DNA from: Sulfurospirillum sp. UBA1314
GTDB taxonomy: Bacteria; Campylobacterota; Campylobacteria; Campylobacterales; Sulfurospirillaceae
Assembly (NCBI GenBank): GCA_002307095.1
Contig: DBTO01000003.1
Coordinates: forward strand, 1-14,409
Reading direction: 5' to 3'
Length of the DNA stretch: 14,409 nt
Shown here: one piece after another, positions 1 through 8,819 of the stretch
Numbering within the stretch: the first letter of the stretch is position 1
Layout of the letters: the number at the start of each line of letters is the position of its first letter
The notes under the pieces: model-generated
Database searches by the model: none
Told to the model about the DNA's origin: nothing
What the model saw: only the letters and a program-made list of their open reading frames with translations
Translations under genes and position numbers: made by a program

Positions 1-616
1 ATCCATAATTATGGCTGAGTGAAATCACATTCCCATATCCACTGTTTTGGTTATACTCTGTAAATTTGACCACACCATCCGCAGGAGCCAAAATCGGTGT
101 TCCAACAGGCGCTCTTAAATCCAACCCCGAATGAAAAATACGTCGTTTTAAAATAGGATTTTCACGCCAACCAAACGGGGAAGAGATCTCACTATATGCC
201 ATCACATCGCCACTGGGAATATTATCGAAAAATGTTTTTTGCTGAATGATCGTAAGGTCGATCTCTTCGATACGACTATCGATATTTTCCTCTTCATTCA
301 CACGAAGACCGATCATCTCTTCCATCGTACTAATTTTATCGCGAATATTTTCGTACTCTTGTGCTTTTTCAGAAATCTTGGCTTGAAGCTCTTCATTTTG
401 TTCCAAAAGGATATTGCGCTCATTGACGGCACTCTCTTTTTTGGCTTCCAATGTCGAAACCTCTTTCATCAAAAACAAGATAACAAAGCTTCCAATCAAA
501 ATAGACAACGCGACAAACAGCGTAAAATAGAGCAAAAACTTTTTAATCAACTGATGCAATAAAAAATGTCGTGAACCATGCACATCGGAGATCGTGACGG
601 TAAATTTATTTTTCAC
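1..616 (-). CDS. M23 family metallopeptidase, Csd1/Csd2-like, C-terminus cut by window edge
   Basis: Membrane-anchored peptidoglycan endopeptidase; 205 residues are visible. A short cytoplasmic start is followed by one hydrophobic membrane segment (about residues 27-50), a charged coiled-coil-like stretch (about 52-110), and the beginning of an M23 (LytM) domain from about residue 140. The domain shows SSPFGWRENP and HSGLDLRAPVGTPI, giving the first two zinc ligands, His162 and Asp166. The window ends before the expected downstream HxH ligand, so an intact active site cannot be confirmed. The start is a GTG at 616-614 behind an AAAGG ribosome site, overlapping the end of folC by 11 bases; a nearby ATG is out of frame. 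In H. pylori the M23 peptidases Csd1 and Csd2, needed for helical cell shape, lie beside folC, so a shape-determining role is a reasonable inference, not proven here. Confidence 0.85.
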   Translation of the reverse strand, partial: MKNKFTVTISDVHGSRHFLLHQLIKKFLLYFTLFVALSILIGSFVILFLMKEVSTLEAKKESAVNERNILLEQNEELQAKISEKAQEYENIRDKISTMEEMIGLRVNEEENIDSRIEEIDLTIIQQKTFFDNIPSGDVMAYSEISSPFGWRENPILKRRIFHSGLDLRAPVGTPILAPADGVVKFTEYNQNSGYGNVISLSHNYG

Positions 617-1760
617 ATAAACCCTTTAAAAATGCTTCCACAACCGAAAAAGAGCCGAACACCAAATACTCTTTATCGCTCTGTATTGCCTCAAAAGATG
701 AGATAGGAAGCGCTAATGTTTTGGCAGCTTCATACAAATCCGCTTGATCTGCAGCCCTTGGACTTTCAATCTCAATCACTAAGATGGCTTTTATAATGGG
801 TTTTAAAACCTCTAAAATGGCTTTAAAATCTTTATCTTTATAACTATTATAGACCAAAAAAACCTTTTTTCCGCCTAAACTCTCCACCAGCGCTTTTGCC
901 GCCATCACGTTGTGCCCGACATCCATGATCACATTGGGCAAAATTCTTTGGCATCGTCCATGCAAAAGGGTTGGCAAAAACGTTTCAAGATCACAATCAT
1001 ACCCAAGAACGGTTAACGCGCAAAGGGCTGTTTTAAAATTTTCCTCTAAATAGCGTGGCAAATGATGTGTTGCACCATAGCGCGCTAATGTCTCAGATTT
1101 TGCTTCATCAAAAAAAGTTTCAACCTCGTAAAGAGGCGTTTGAAGTGCGCATGATTTTGCGAGTGCAATAGGGTAAACGCTCATAGCATACTGCTTCGCT
1201 AAGACGATGATGCCCGTGGCACTGTTGATCTTTGTCTGAGCGATCGCTTCAATCGTTTCACCTAAAAATGCTTGGTGATCGAGTCCAATCGGGGTGATGA
1301 TAGAGAGGCATTTTGGAAAGACATTGGTCGCATCAAACTCACCCCCCAATCCTGCTTCCAAGACAACAAAATCACATTTTTGAGAAAAAATAACCATGGC
1401 TAATAGTGTGGTGTACTCAAAGTACGAGAGTGCTTGCGCTACATCAGGATCAAGCCAAGAGAGCAGTGTTTGATGCGCTTTTTCAAGATGGGCATCATCC
1501 ACATCGCTTCCATCCATCCAAATGCGTTCGTTAAAATGAAGAATATGCGGAGAGGTATAATGTCCTACATGTAAACCATTTGCTTTTAGCATATAGGCTA
1601 AAAAACGCCCCGTTGTTCCCTTCCCATTGGTTCCAACCAGATGAATTATTTTAGGAAGTGTGAAATGAGAAGCGATACTTTCATACGTTTTTGGCATACG
1701 CGCATAGTCAATCTCATCGTAAAAAAGCGGTTTGGTCTCTAAAAAAGCGTGTAAATTCAT
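606..1760 (-). CDS. folC: Folylpolyglutamate synthase / dihydrofolate synthase FolC
   Basis: Cytoplasmic Mur-ligase-family enzyme of 384 residues. It ATP-dependently adds glutamate to dihydropteroate and/or reduced folates, supplying one-carbon cofactors. The ATP-binding P-loop GTNGKGTT is at residues 43-50, followed by the family motifs YTSPHILHFNERI (about 68-80) and EAGLGGEFDATN, then TPIGLDH, HGRCQRI and DVGHN in the C-terminal half. It is somewhat shorter than the E. coli protein (about 420 residues) but carries all the motifs expected. Whether it performs both the DHFS and FPGS reactions cannot be told from sequence alone. Its ATG shares one base with the stop of the upstream diguanylate cyclase gene (TAATG), and its end overlaps the M23 peptidase gene, so it is probably translationally coupled on both sides. 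Confidence 0.95.
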   Translation of the reverse strand: MNLHAFLETKPLFYDEIDYARMPKTYESIASHFTLPKIIHLVGTNGKGTTGRFLAYMLKANGLHVGHYTSPHILHFNERIWMDGSDVDDAHLEKAHQTLLSWLDPDVAQALSYFEYTTLLAMVIFSQKCDFVVLEAGLGGEFDATNVFPKCLSIITPIGLDHQAFLGETIEAIAQTKINSATGIIVLAKQYAMSVYPIALAKSCALQTPLYEVETFFDEAKSETLARYGATHHLPRYLEENFKTALCALTVLGYDCDLETFLPTLLHGRCQRILPNVIMDVGHNVMAAKALVESLGGKKVFLVYNSYKDKDFKAILEVLKPIIKAILVIEIESPRAADQADLYEAAKTLALPISSFEAIQSDKEYLVFGSFSVVEAFLKGLCEK

Positions 1761-3304
1761 TACAGCACAGGCATCACTTGATTGCGTCCTGCCTCTTTGG
1801 CTTTATACAAAAAGGCATCCGCAGCACTGAGCGTATCATCTTTGGATTTTTGCTGTGAGCGTTGCGAGACACCGCAACTCACAGTGACATCGATACGCTC
1901 ATTTTTGTAGAGAAATTTAAACTGCTCCACAATGGCGCGAATTTTATCGGCAAAATGAACCGCTTGTGGTAGTTCCGTACTGGGTAAAATCACCAAAAAC
2001 TCTTCACCACCGTAACGACCGACAAAATCGACTTGACGAATGTATTTGCGTAAAATTTTTCCCACCGTGGAGAGAATCACATCGCCTGCTTCATGCCCGT
2101 AGGTATCGTTAACGACTTTAAAGTGATCGATGTCAATAAAACAGAGCGTATAGTCGATTTTATAGCGCATATAGGCATCTTCAACCCGACTCATCTCATT
2201 CGCGAGAGCTCGCTTAGTGGCTACATGGGTGAGATAATCTTCTTTGACCTCTTGTTTTGCAACCAAGAGAGCCGATTCCAGTTTTGTGACACGATTTTGA
2301 AGTTTGGTAATGGTCTCTTGATTCGTCACCATTCGTTCACTTAAAGATTTGGTTTCATTTTCCAAGGAAGAGGCAATATTGAGTAACTTAACATGGACGT
2401 TTTCAAAACTATCTTGTGAAAAATTGATATTTTGCAGATCGGCTTTAATTACTTTGACCTGTTCATGACTGAGATTGCTGCTTTGAATCAGCTCAAGGAG
2501 CTTTTTATTGATCTCATCAAGGATTTTATCCAGAGCGGAAATCTTCTTTTGAACCTCTGTTTTATCCAATTCAACGCGCTTTCCAATAAGCTCTCGAATC
2601 TCTTTTTGAAGCGCAGGTGTTCCTAAAGCATCTGGAGAAGTTCGTAATTCTTGACTGATAGCGGCTAATTCATCATTCATCCCCGAAGCAATCGAAGGCA
2701 CAAGGGTTGCAATAATGAGAGGGACAATGGCTCGGTAAAGCTCTGTACTCGTATCTTTACTGAGAATTCTAATGAGGTCACGAACCATCACTTCAAGGTC
2801 ATCTTTACTCACATGTCCAAAAGCATCAAGTTTTTTCAGATAACTGTCATCGTAATTGGAGATAAAATCAAACCACTTCTCTTTGACCAAATCAATCGAC
2901 TGCAAATTTTGGTGAAAATCAAGACGTTCAAGGGACGCATTGGCTAATCCTGTGGCTTTGGCATCATGCAAAAGGGTGATTGCTTGAAGCACGCGTTTGG
3001 CTAAAATAGCCAAGGAGCTAACCATTTTAAGGGAGTCGCCTTCATTGGCACGGTTCAGCTTTGCCACCAAAAAAGCGAGGAGTTCATCCACATTGCTAAT
3101 GTTAAAACGTTTCATATCGGTTGCAATATTCGGATCAAGTTTTTTGGTATATTTATCCACTTTTTGGCAATCTTCAACAATCACACCTTTTTGCTTTGCC
3201 ACTTTACAAAAAACTTTGGCATAATTATCGGGTGTTAAATTAAGATGTTCTGCCTTAATAAGCTCTAAGGAATCTCTAATGATCTCATTAATTGTTGTTG
3301 CCAT
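1760..3304 (-). CDS. GGDEF-domain diguanylate cyclase with uncharacterised N-terminal region
   Basis: Predicted cytoplasmic diguanylate cyclase of 514 residues, making c-di-GMP from two GTP. The C-terminal GGDEF domain (about 350-510) has FIDIDHFK (metal-site aspartates near 391 and 393), ND.YGH and the signature GGEEF at 432-436. An RQVD at 423-426, five residues upstream, fits the inhibitory RxxD product-binding site, so feedback inhibition is likely. The first 300 or so residues contain no domain I recognise and no obvious transmembrane segment; they look largely helical, and about residues 307-360 form a heptad-like coiled coil leading into GGDEF, as expected for a signalling linker. A start 13 codons upstream exists, but the ATG at 3304-3302 is chosen because AAAGGAC sits seven bases before it. 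This start overlaps the lipoprotein gene by 17 bases. The sensed signal is unknown. Confidence 0.9.
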   Translation of the reverse strand: MATTINEIIRDSLELIKAEHLNLTPDNYAKVFCKVAKQKGVIVEDCQKVDKYTKKLDPNIATDMKRFNISNVDELLAFLVAKLNRANEGDSLKMVSSLAILAKRVLQAITLLHDAKATGLANASLERLDFHQNLQSIDLVKEKWFDFISNYDDSYLKKLDAFGHVSKDDLEVMVRDLIRILSKDTSTELYRAIVPLIIATLVPSIASGMNDELAAISQELRTSPDALGTPALQKEIRELIGKRVELDKTEVQKKISALDKILDEINKKLLELIQSSNLSHEQVKVIKADLQNINFSQDSFENVHVKLLNIASSLENETKSLSERMVTNQETITKLQNRVTKLESALLVAKQEVKEDYLTHVATKRALANEMSRVEDAYMRYKIDYTLCFIDIDHFKVVNDTYGHEAGDVILSTVGKILRKYIRQVDFVGRYGGEEFLVILPSTELPQAVHFADKIRAIVEQFKFLYKNERIDVTVSCGVSQRSQQKSKDDTLSAADAFLYKAKEAGRNQVMPVL

Positions 3305-3803
3305 GACGTAGTCCTTTAATCGCAATCTTCGAGACAAACTCATCTAAAGCGTCACTAGCAGAATAACGAATTGCGTCAAAACGACTGGTGTCAGAGATGA
3401 CACTGTTTGCTGTAATGGAAAAATCGTATTCGCCTGTTGCCGTTAATTTTTCAACTTTTTTATTCTCATCTTCGTAATCCATCGCTAAAACAACAGTTGT
3501 TTTATACGCGATAACATAACCATAGGTATCGTAAACCGTTGGAGAAAAAGAGATACTTTGAATGCTTACATGTAAAACACTCTCCGCTTGTTCTTTGGCA
3601 ACCAATTTGCCACTAAAACGGCTTACAATCGCTTCATTCACAGCATCTTTGATGAGAACACTGTTTCTTGGATCTTGTCTGGAGATGGTTACTTCTGCAT
3701 AAATTTTAGTGCCCAATGCTTGCTTTGCATAATATGAGGAGGGTTTGTATCCGCATCCGCTGATAAAGGCGACCATTAAGAGTCCAAGAAAAAGTTGTTT
3801 CAT
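3288..3803 (-). CDS. lptE: LptE-like outer-membrane LPS-assembly lipoprotein
   Basis: Small exported lipoprotein of 171 residues. The N-terminus has one lysine, a hydrophobic core and the lipobox I-S-G-C, giving lipidation at Cys17; the mature protein starts CGYKPSSYYAKQ. The body is a mixed alpha/beta sequence without enzyme motifs, and its size and CGY start resemble LptE/RlpB, the lipoprotein that plugs the LptD channel and helps place LPS/LOS in the outer membrane. The assignment rests on size, lipobox and position next to leuS, where LptE-type genes also sit in other proteobacteria; sequence conservation in this family is low. It follows leuS by one base (TAA-T-ATG) and has only a weak ribosome site, so translation probably depends on leuS termination. 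Lipidation would need Lgt and Lsp, and N-acylation the Lnt encoded nearby. Confidence 0.72.
   Translation of the reverse strand: MKQLFLGLLMVAFISGCGYKPSSYYAKQALGTKIYAEVTISRQDPRNSVLIKDAVNEAIVSRFSGKLVAKEQAESVLHVSIQSISFSPTVYDTYGYVIAYKTTVVLAMDYEDENKKVEKLTATGEYDFSITANSVISDTSRFDAIRYSASDALDEFVSKIAIKGLRHGNNN
3311..3317 (-). promoter_or_regulatory. Ribosome binding site of the diguanylate cyclase gene, inside the lipoprotein gene
   Basis: AAAGGAC on the minus strand lies seven bases before the ATG at 3304. It supports that start over the longer in-frame ATG at 3343, and it lies within the last codons of the LptE-like gene, suggesting translational coupling. Confidence 0.65.
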
Positions 3804-3804
3804 A

Positions 3805-6252
3805 TTACTTTACCACCAAGTTTATCAATTTATTGGGAACGTAAATCTCTTTGAGAAGTTCACTCCCCTCTAACCATTTTGCAACACTCTGCTTACCAAG
3901 ACGTAAAGCCTCTTCTTTTGAGATGGAAGTTTCCACTTCAATTTCGGAGCGCTTTTTACCATTGACCGTTACAGCGAGTATCATACTATCTTCTACAAAA
4001 ACTTCTTCTTTAATGGCAATGGGCGCTAAATTTGCGCATCCAAAAAGAGTCTCACTCATTTCCCAACACAGATGTGGAACAATCGGCTCTAGAAGATTGA
4101 GCAGTATAAAATACCCCTCATTCCAAACCGCTTGATCGTTTTGATCACCAAGCGCGTTGAGCGCTTCCATACATGCTGCGATTAACGTATTGAAAGTATA
4201 ACTTCCCTCATAAATCTCATTGGATTTTTTAAGCGCTTCATACACTTTTTTACGGGCGTATTTGGATTCTTTGGAAAGTTTACTATGATCAATACTTGGA
4301 ATAGCTTTACATGTAAAGCAATTTTCACTCTTCTGCGCAAAACGTTTTAAAAATCTAAAGGCACCTTCCACCGCACTGTCATTCCACTCAAGCTCTTTTT
4401 GAGGAGGCGCTGCAAACAGGATAAACAGACGTGCTGTATCCGCACCATAGGTTTTGATAATCGCATCAGGATCAACCGTGTTGCCTTTACTTTTGCTCAT
4501 TTTAGAACCGTCTTTTAGCACCATGCCTTGGGTCAAAAGGTTGGCAAAAGGCTCATCGCAGTTCACATAACCAAGGTCTCTGAGCACTTTGGTAAAAAAG
4601 CGAGAATACAGCAGGTGTAAAATTGCATGCTCAATGCCACCTATGTATTGATCGACATTCATCCAATAGTTTGCACTTGTTTTATCGAATGGAGCCTCAT
4701 TCCAAAGCGATGGATCGGTCGTATAGCGTAAAAAGTACCAACTGGATTGAAAGAACGTGTCCATCGTATCAGTTTCGCGAATCGCATCTTCTCCACAACA
4801 TGGACATTTTGTATGCTTCCAGGTTGGGTGTTTATCCAAAGGATTCCCCTCGCCTTTGATCTCAACATCATCGGGCAATGCCACAGGAAGATTTTCAATT
4901 TTTTCAGGCACAAGCCCGCATTTGGGACAGTGAATCATCGGAATCGGAGCGCCCCAATAACGCTGGCGACTAATGCCCCAATCACGGAGTTTGTAATTGA
5001 TCACTTTCGTACCGATTTTTTGAGCTTCAAAATGTGCAATGATCGCTTTTTGAGCGCTTTTAGAATTCAGACCACTAAATTCGCCTGAATTGACTAAGGT
5101 ACCGTACTCTGTTGTGGCAACACTACCATCAAATGGAGATGGTGTTTCAATGCTTTGAATAATGGCTAAATCATACTTTTTGGCAAATTCAAAATCGCGC
5201 TCATCGTGTGCAGGAACCGCCATAACAGCGCCCCCACCGTATTCGATCAAGACAAAGTTTGCCACCCAAACGGGCACATTTTTACCGGTAAGAGGATGAA
5301 TCACATCGATCTCTAAGCTCACGCCCTCTTTAGCCGCTTGTGCTCGCTCGCGCGCTCCCACACTTTGCATCTTTTTGATCTGAGCAATTTTCTCTTCACT
5401 TAAAAGCTTATGCGCTATCAAATGTTTGACAATAGGATGCTCAGGCGCAAGTGCCGAATAACTCACTCCGTAAATCGTATCAGGACGAGTCGTAAAAACT
5501 TTGTAGCTTTCAAATTGATGATCTAACTTAGCACGAGAGTTATCGCTAAGGGTAAAACTAAACTCTAACCCTTCACTGCGCCCAATCCAGTTTTCTTGCA
5601 TCGTCAAAACTTGACTTGGCCACCCAGCGCGGAGTTTTTCACAATCATCGAGTAATTCTTGTGCATACTGCGTAATTTTAAGGTAGTAACCAGGAAGCAA
5701 ACGCTGCTCTACTGGGTTATCACAACGCCAACAACATCCCTCTTCCACTTGCTCATTGGCAAGAACGGTTTGGCAGGTATTACACCAGTTTAGTGTGGCG
5801 CTTTTTTGATAAACCAACCCTTTGTTAAACATCTCAATAAAAATACGTTGTTCATGCTTCGTGTAAAGCACATCACTCGCAGCAAACTCTCTTTTTTTGG
5901 AAAAAGAGAGTCCCAAGGAAGCCAACTCTTTGCGCATATAATCTATATTTTCATACGTCCATTTTTTAGGATGAACGCCATGCTTAATCGCTGCATTTTC
6001 AGCAGGCATACCAAAACTATCCCAACCGATCGGGTGAAGGACATTAAACCCATTTTTGCGGTGATGTCTAGCAATTGCATCGCCAATGGTGTAGTTGCGT
6101 ACATGCCCCATGTGAATACGACCACTCGGATAAGGAAACATACTTAAAATATATTTTTTTGCTTTGGTCAAATCGGCTGAGGGCTCAAACGCGTTGGTTT
6201 GATCCCATGTCTGCTGCCACTTTTTTTCAAGTTCTAACGGGTTGTATAACAT
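3805..6252 (-). CDS. leuS: Leucyl-tRNA synthetase
   Basis: Class I aminoacyl-tRNA synthetase of 815 residues that charges tRNA-Leu in the cytoplasm; close to the usual bacterial length (about 820-860). The HIGH-type signature is HMGH at residues 47-50, within PSGRIHMGHVRNYTIGD. The CP1 editing domain, which hydrolyses mischarged tRNA, shows TTRPDT (254-259), GGGAVMAVPAHD and the AHDERD segment (348-353). KMSKS is at 584-588. Cysteine pairs at CNTC (157-160), CCWRC (173-177), CPKC (442-445) and CPCC (483-486) look like zinc-knuckle elements. The ATG is preceded by GGAGAGAAG. It lies 15 bases after secF and one base before the lipoprotein gene, so it is co-transcribed with the sec genes. Confidence 0.98.
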   Translation of the reverse strand: MLYNPLELEKKWQQTWDQTNAFEPSADLTKAKKYILSMFPYPSGRIHMGHVRNYTIGDAIARHHRKNGFNVLHPIGWDSFGMPAENAAIKHGVHPKKWTYENIDYMRKELASLGLSFSKKREFAASDVLYTKHEQRIFIEMFNKGLVYQKSATLNWCNTCQTVLANEQVEEGCCWRCDNPVEQRLLPGYYLKITQYAQELLDDCEKLRAGWPSQVLTMQENWIGRSEGLEFSFTLSDNSRAKLDHQFESYKVFTTRPDTIYGVSYSALAPEHPIVKHLIAHKLLSEEKIAQIKKMQSVGARERAQAAKEGVSLEIDVIHPLTGKNVPVWVANFVLIEYGGGAVMAVPAHDERDFEFAKKYDLAIIQSIETPSPFDGSVATTEYGTLVNSGEFSGLNSKSAQKAIIAHFEAQKIGTKVINYKLRDWGISRQRYWGAPIPMIHCPKCGLVPEKIENLPVALPDDVEIKGEGNPLDKHPTWKHTKCPCCGEDAIRETDTMDTFFQSSWYFLRYTTDPSLWNEAPFDKTSANYWMNVDQYIGGIEHAILHLLYSRFFTKVLRDLGYVNCDEPFANLLTQGMVLKDGSKMSKSKGNTVDPDAIIKTYGADTARLFILFAAPPQKELEWNDSAVEGAFRFLKRFAQKSENCFTCKAIPSIDHSKLSKESKYARKKVYEALKKSNEIYEGSYTFNTLIAACMEALNALGDQNDQAVWNEGYFILLNLLEPIVPHLCWEMSETLFGCANLAPIAIKEEVFVEDSMILAVTVNGKKRSEIEVETSISKEEALRLGKQSVAKWLEGSELLKEIYVPNKLINLVVK
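4304..4319. repeat. Palindrome GCTTTACATGTAAAGC in leuS
   Basis: Perfect 16-base palindrome, the longest member of a recurring TTTACATGTAAA family in this window. Here it is read as Phe-Thr-Cys-Lys, a different frame from the copies in folC, lptE and aat. Confidence 0.8.
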
Positions 6253-6267
6253 CTTCTCTCCATCAAA

Positions 6268-7239
6268 TTAAACGGTACCTTTTTCATACTGTGAACGCAT
6301 TTTATTTTTTTCGACCTTATTTTTCTCTCTGATCGCAATTCTATTTTTGTAAGCTTCAACGCTGAACCCAAGAACCTTTAAAAAAGGTGCAGAGATAAAA
6401 ATAGAGCTGTAACTACCAATAATAAGACCTAGTAACATCGTAAAGCTAAATCCGTGAATAATCTCTCCACCAAAAATATAAAGCGTAAAGACAACAAAGA
6501 AAACAGTCATTACGGTTAAAATTGTTCTTGAGAGTGTTTTTGAAACCGAGGTGTTAATCACATGCATCAAATCCAAGTCTTTCGTACTTTTCAGCTCTTC
6601 ACGAATACGATCGTAAATAATAATCGTATCATTAATCGAGTAACCAATCAAGGTCAAAATAGCGGCTAAAACATCTAAACTCATCTCAACGTTAAAGAGA
6701 ATCAAAGCTCCCACAGTAATAGCAACATCGTGCAAAAGGGTAATAATAGAAGCAACGGCAAAAGTCCATTCGAAACGAAAGGCGACATAAACCATAATAC
6801 CCAGCATACTCAAAACAGCCGCCATAATACCTTTTTGGCGAAGCTCTCCACCCACTTTTGGACCTACAATGTCTACTTTACGTACATCAAATTTTCCCGT
6901 TTCTGTTAATAACGTGCGTACTTTATCGCCAACGTCCTGACTGACATCGCCTGAGGTTGAAGCAAAACGAATTTGAATCTCTTCGGGTGAACCAAATTCT
7001 GTAACCAAGGCACCCGAAAACATTTTATCTTTCGCAAGATCTTCTCTAATCTTATCAACAGGCGCTTTTTGCTCATATTTTAATTGAACAATGGTTCCAC
7101 CTGAAAAATCAATTCCATAGGTAAGTCCATGGGTAAAGAAAAGAATGATGGATACAAACGCAAGTGAAAGGGTCGTTGCAATAAAGAAACGACTCAATTT
7201 CATAAAATCATAAATTTTATGCTGTGGAAAAAACTCCAT
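6268..7239 (-). CDS. secF: Protein translocase subunit SecF
   Basis: Inner-membrane protein of 323 residues that partners SecD to pull exported proteins out of the SecYEG channel using the proton-motive force. It has a first membrane helix at about 16-36, the conserved YGIDFSGGT motif (41-49), a periplasmic region to about 135, then five membrane helices. The SecF signature GYSINDTIIIYDRIRE at 199-214 is intact. The C-terminal tail is short and lysine/arginine rich. The start is the ATG at 7239, which shares one base with the secD stop (TAATG) and is preceded by a strong GAGGAG ribosome site; an in-frame ATG nine codons upstream, inside secD, is less likely. Confidence 0.97.
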   Translation of the reverse strand: MEFFPQHKIYDFMKLSRFFIATTLSLAFVSIILFFTHGLTYGIDFSGGTIVQLKYEQKAPVDKIREDLAKDKMFSGALVTEFGSPEEIQIRFASTSGDVSQDVGDKVRTLLTETGKFDVRKVDIVGPKVGGELRQKGIMAAVLSMLGIMVYVAFRFEWTFAVASIITLLHDVAITVGALILFNVEMSLDVLAAILTLIGYSINDTIIIYDRIREELKSTKDLDLMHVINTSVSKTLSRTILTVMTVFFVVFTLYIFGGEIIHGFSFTMLLGLIIGSYSSIFISAPFLKVLGFSVEAYKNRIAIREKNKVEKNKMRSQYEKGTV

Positions 7240-8819
7240 TAAAAACTCCTCTTTAAACCAAACCATAAGGAGAGGTTTTTACTTTTCTCGATGCGTGGCA
7301 TAAAAAATTGATAAATACCATGTGTACCCAAAATGGCCGTAAGCATCGAAACACTGATACCAATCGCTGTACTTAGCGCAAATCCTTTAATAGGGCCTGT
7401 GCCATAGACGTACAGAAGCATGGAGGTGATAATAGAGGTAATATTACTGTCTAAAATGGCGCTCATTGCATTCTCATACCCATGTTCAATCGCTTGTGCC
7501 ATAGGCATGCCTTGCCGCAAGAGTTCACGAATCCGTTCGTTAATAATAACGTTTGCATCCACCGCCATACCAATGGTTAAAACGATACCCGCCATACCAG
7601 GTAGCGTCAAGGTTGCTCCAAAAAGAGCCATAATGGCAATCAGTAAAAAAAGGTTTACAATCAAAGCGATATTAGCAACAACACCTGCAATACGGTAATA
7701 AAAAAGCATAAAGCCAGAAACCAAAACAAAGCCTGAGATCAGTGCTATTAAACTCGCCTGAATACTATCTGCGCCCAAAGAGGGTCCAATACTGCGTTTT
7801 TCAAGCATCGTAACAGGTGCGAGTAATGCGCCACTGCGAAGCGCAATAGCAACATCATGGGCCTCTTTAACGCTAAAACCACCACTAATTTGTCCACTAC
7901 CGCCACCAATGCGTTCGCGAATAACAGGGTCTGAATAAACTTTGCCATCTAAAACAATTGCCAAACGATTGCCAATATTACTGGCTGTAAAATCTCCAAA
8001 GATTTTTGCACCCTCAGAGTTCAGCGTAAAATTAATCACAGGCTGATGCATATCACTAAAAGCGACTTTAGCATCGCTAAGCATACTTCCATCAAGAACA
8101 GGGATCTCTTTTAAGATATGTTTAACTTGCTCACTTCTTGCATCCGATAAAATAACATCGCCATACTGTGCTGCTTCAATCGGACTCATCGTGTTGGTAC
8201 GATCTTTACGTTTTTCATCCACAGCCATGAGTTGCAAATGGGCTGCTTTTGCAATCAATTCACGCGCACGTTGCTCATCATCTGCTGTTTTAATACCCGG
8301 CAATTCCACTAAAATTTTATCGTTTCCTTGTTTAGCAACATTGGGTTCTGCTAAACCAAATTGATCCAAACGATTACGAATCGTCTCAACTGCTTGAGAG
8401 ATAGCATATTCACGAATCACATCTTTTTCTTTATCATTTAAAGAGAGCGAGTAGCGAAGGGATTCTTTTGAGACTTGCAGACCACTGATGGTTTTGAGCA
8501 TCTCATCAATTTTTTTCTCTTCATCTTTGTCAAGAAGTGTAAACGTGAGCATCTCTTCGTCAATTTTTAGATCATCAATAATAATATCTCCGCTTTGCGC
8601 GAAGAATCTGATACTCGAAGCAATAGATTTAACTTTGGATTTGATGGCTTCTTCTGTTTGAACACCCAAAACCATATGAAGACCGCCTTGAAGATCAAGA
8701 CCTAAAGCAATTTTAGACCCTTTTTCGGTTTGCAAAAGTGTAGGCAGTGAAAAGCCTACACCAAAAATAATTGCAACGAGAAAGATGACTAAACGGTAAT
8801 TGAATTTACCACTAGGCAT
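7239..8819 (-). CDS. secD: Protein translocase subunit SecD
   Basis: Inner-membrane Sec accessory protein of 526 residues. The first membrane helix is at about 8-27, followed by LGLDLQGGLHMVLGV (motif DLQGG at 42-46), then a large periplasmic domain with NRLDQFGLAEPNV and ILVELPGI. The C-terminal half carries five further membrane helices and the conserved GMAVDANVIINERIRE segment (first Asp about 421), where the proton-conducting aspartate is found in this family. It is shorter than E. coli SecD (615 residues), with a smaller periplasmic domain. The ATG overlaps the end of yajC by eight bases and has only a weak AAAGAAAA ribosome site, so it may depend on translation of yajC. Confidence 0.97.
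   Translation of the reverse strand: MPSGKFNYRLVIFLVAIIFGVGFSLPTLLQTEKGSKIALGLDLQGGLHMVLGVQTEEAIKSKVKSIASSIRFFAQSGDIIIDDLKIDEEMLTFTLLDKDEEKKIDEMLKTISGLQVSKESLRYSLSLNDKEKDVIREYAISQAVETIRNRLDQFGLAEPNVAKQGNDKILVELPGIKTADDEQRARELIAKAAHLQLMAVDEKRKDRTNTMSPIEAAQYGDVILSDARSEQVKHILKEIPVLDGSMLSDAKVAFSDMHQPVINFTLNSEGAKIFGDFTASNIGNRLAIVLDGKVYSDPVIRERIGGGSGQISGGFSVKEAHDVAIALRSGALLAPVTMLEKRSIGPSLGADSIQASLIALISGFVLVSGFMLFYYRIAGVVANIALIVNLFLLIAIMALFGATLTLPGMAGIVLTIGMAVDANVIINERIRELLRQGMPMAQAIEHGYENAMSAILDSNITSIITSMLLYVYGTGPIKGFALSTAIGISVSMLTAILGTHGIYQFFMPRIEKSKNLSLWFGLKRSF

Noticed and set aside
239..562. 107-codon plus-strand frame near the left edge
   Set aside because: It is antisense to the M23 peptidase gene, whose translation shows a membrane anchor, coiled coil and HSGLD motif; the plus-strand product matches nothing known to me.
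3305..3343. 13-residue N-terminal extension of the diguanylate cyclase
   Set aside because: A clear AAAGGAC ribosome site precedes the internal ATG at 3304, and the extension only duplicates coding sequence of the lipoprotein gene.
7240..7266. Nine-residue extension of SecF
   Set aside because: The ATG at 7239 has a GAGGAG ribosome site and the TAATG junction with secD typical of coupled genes.
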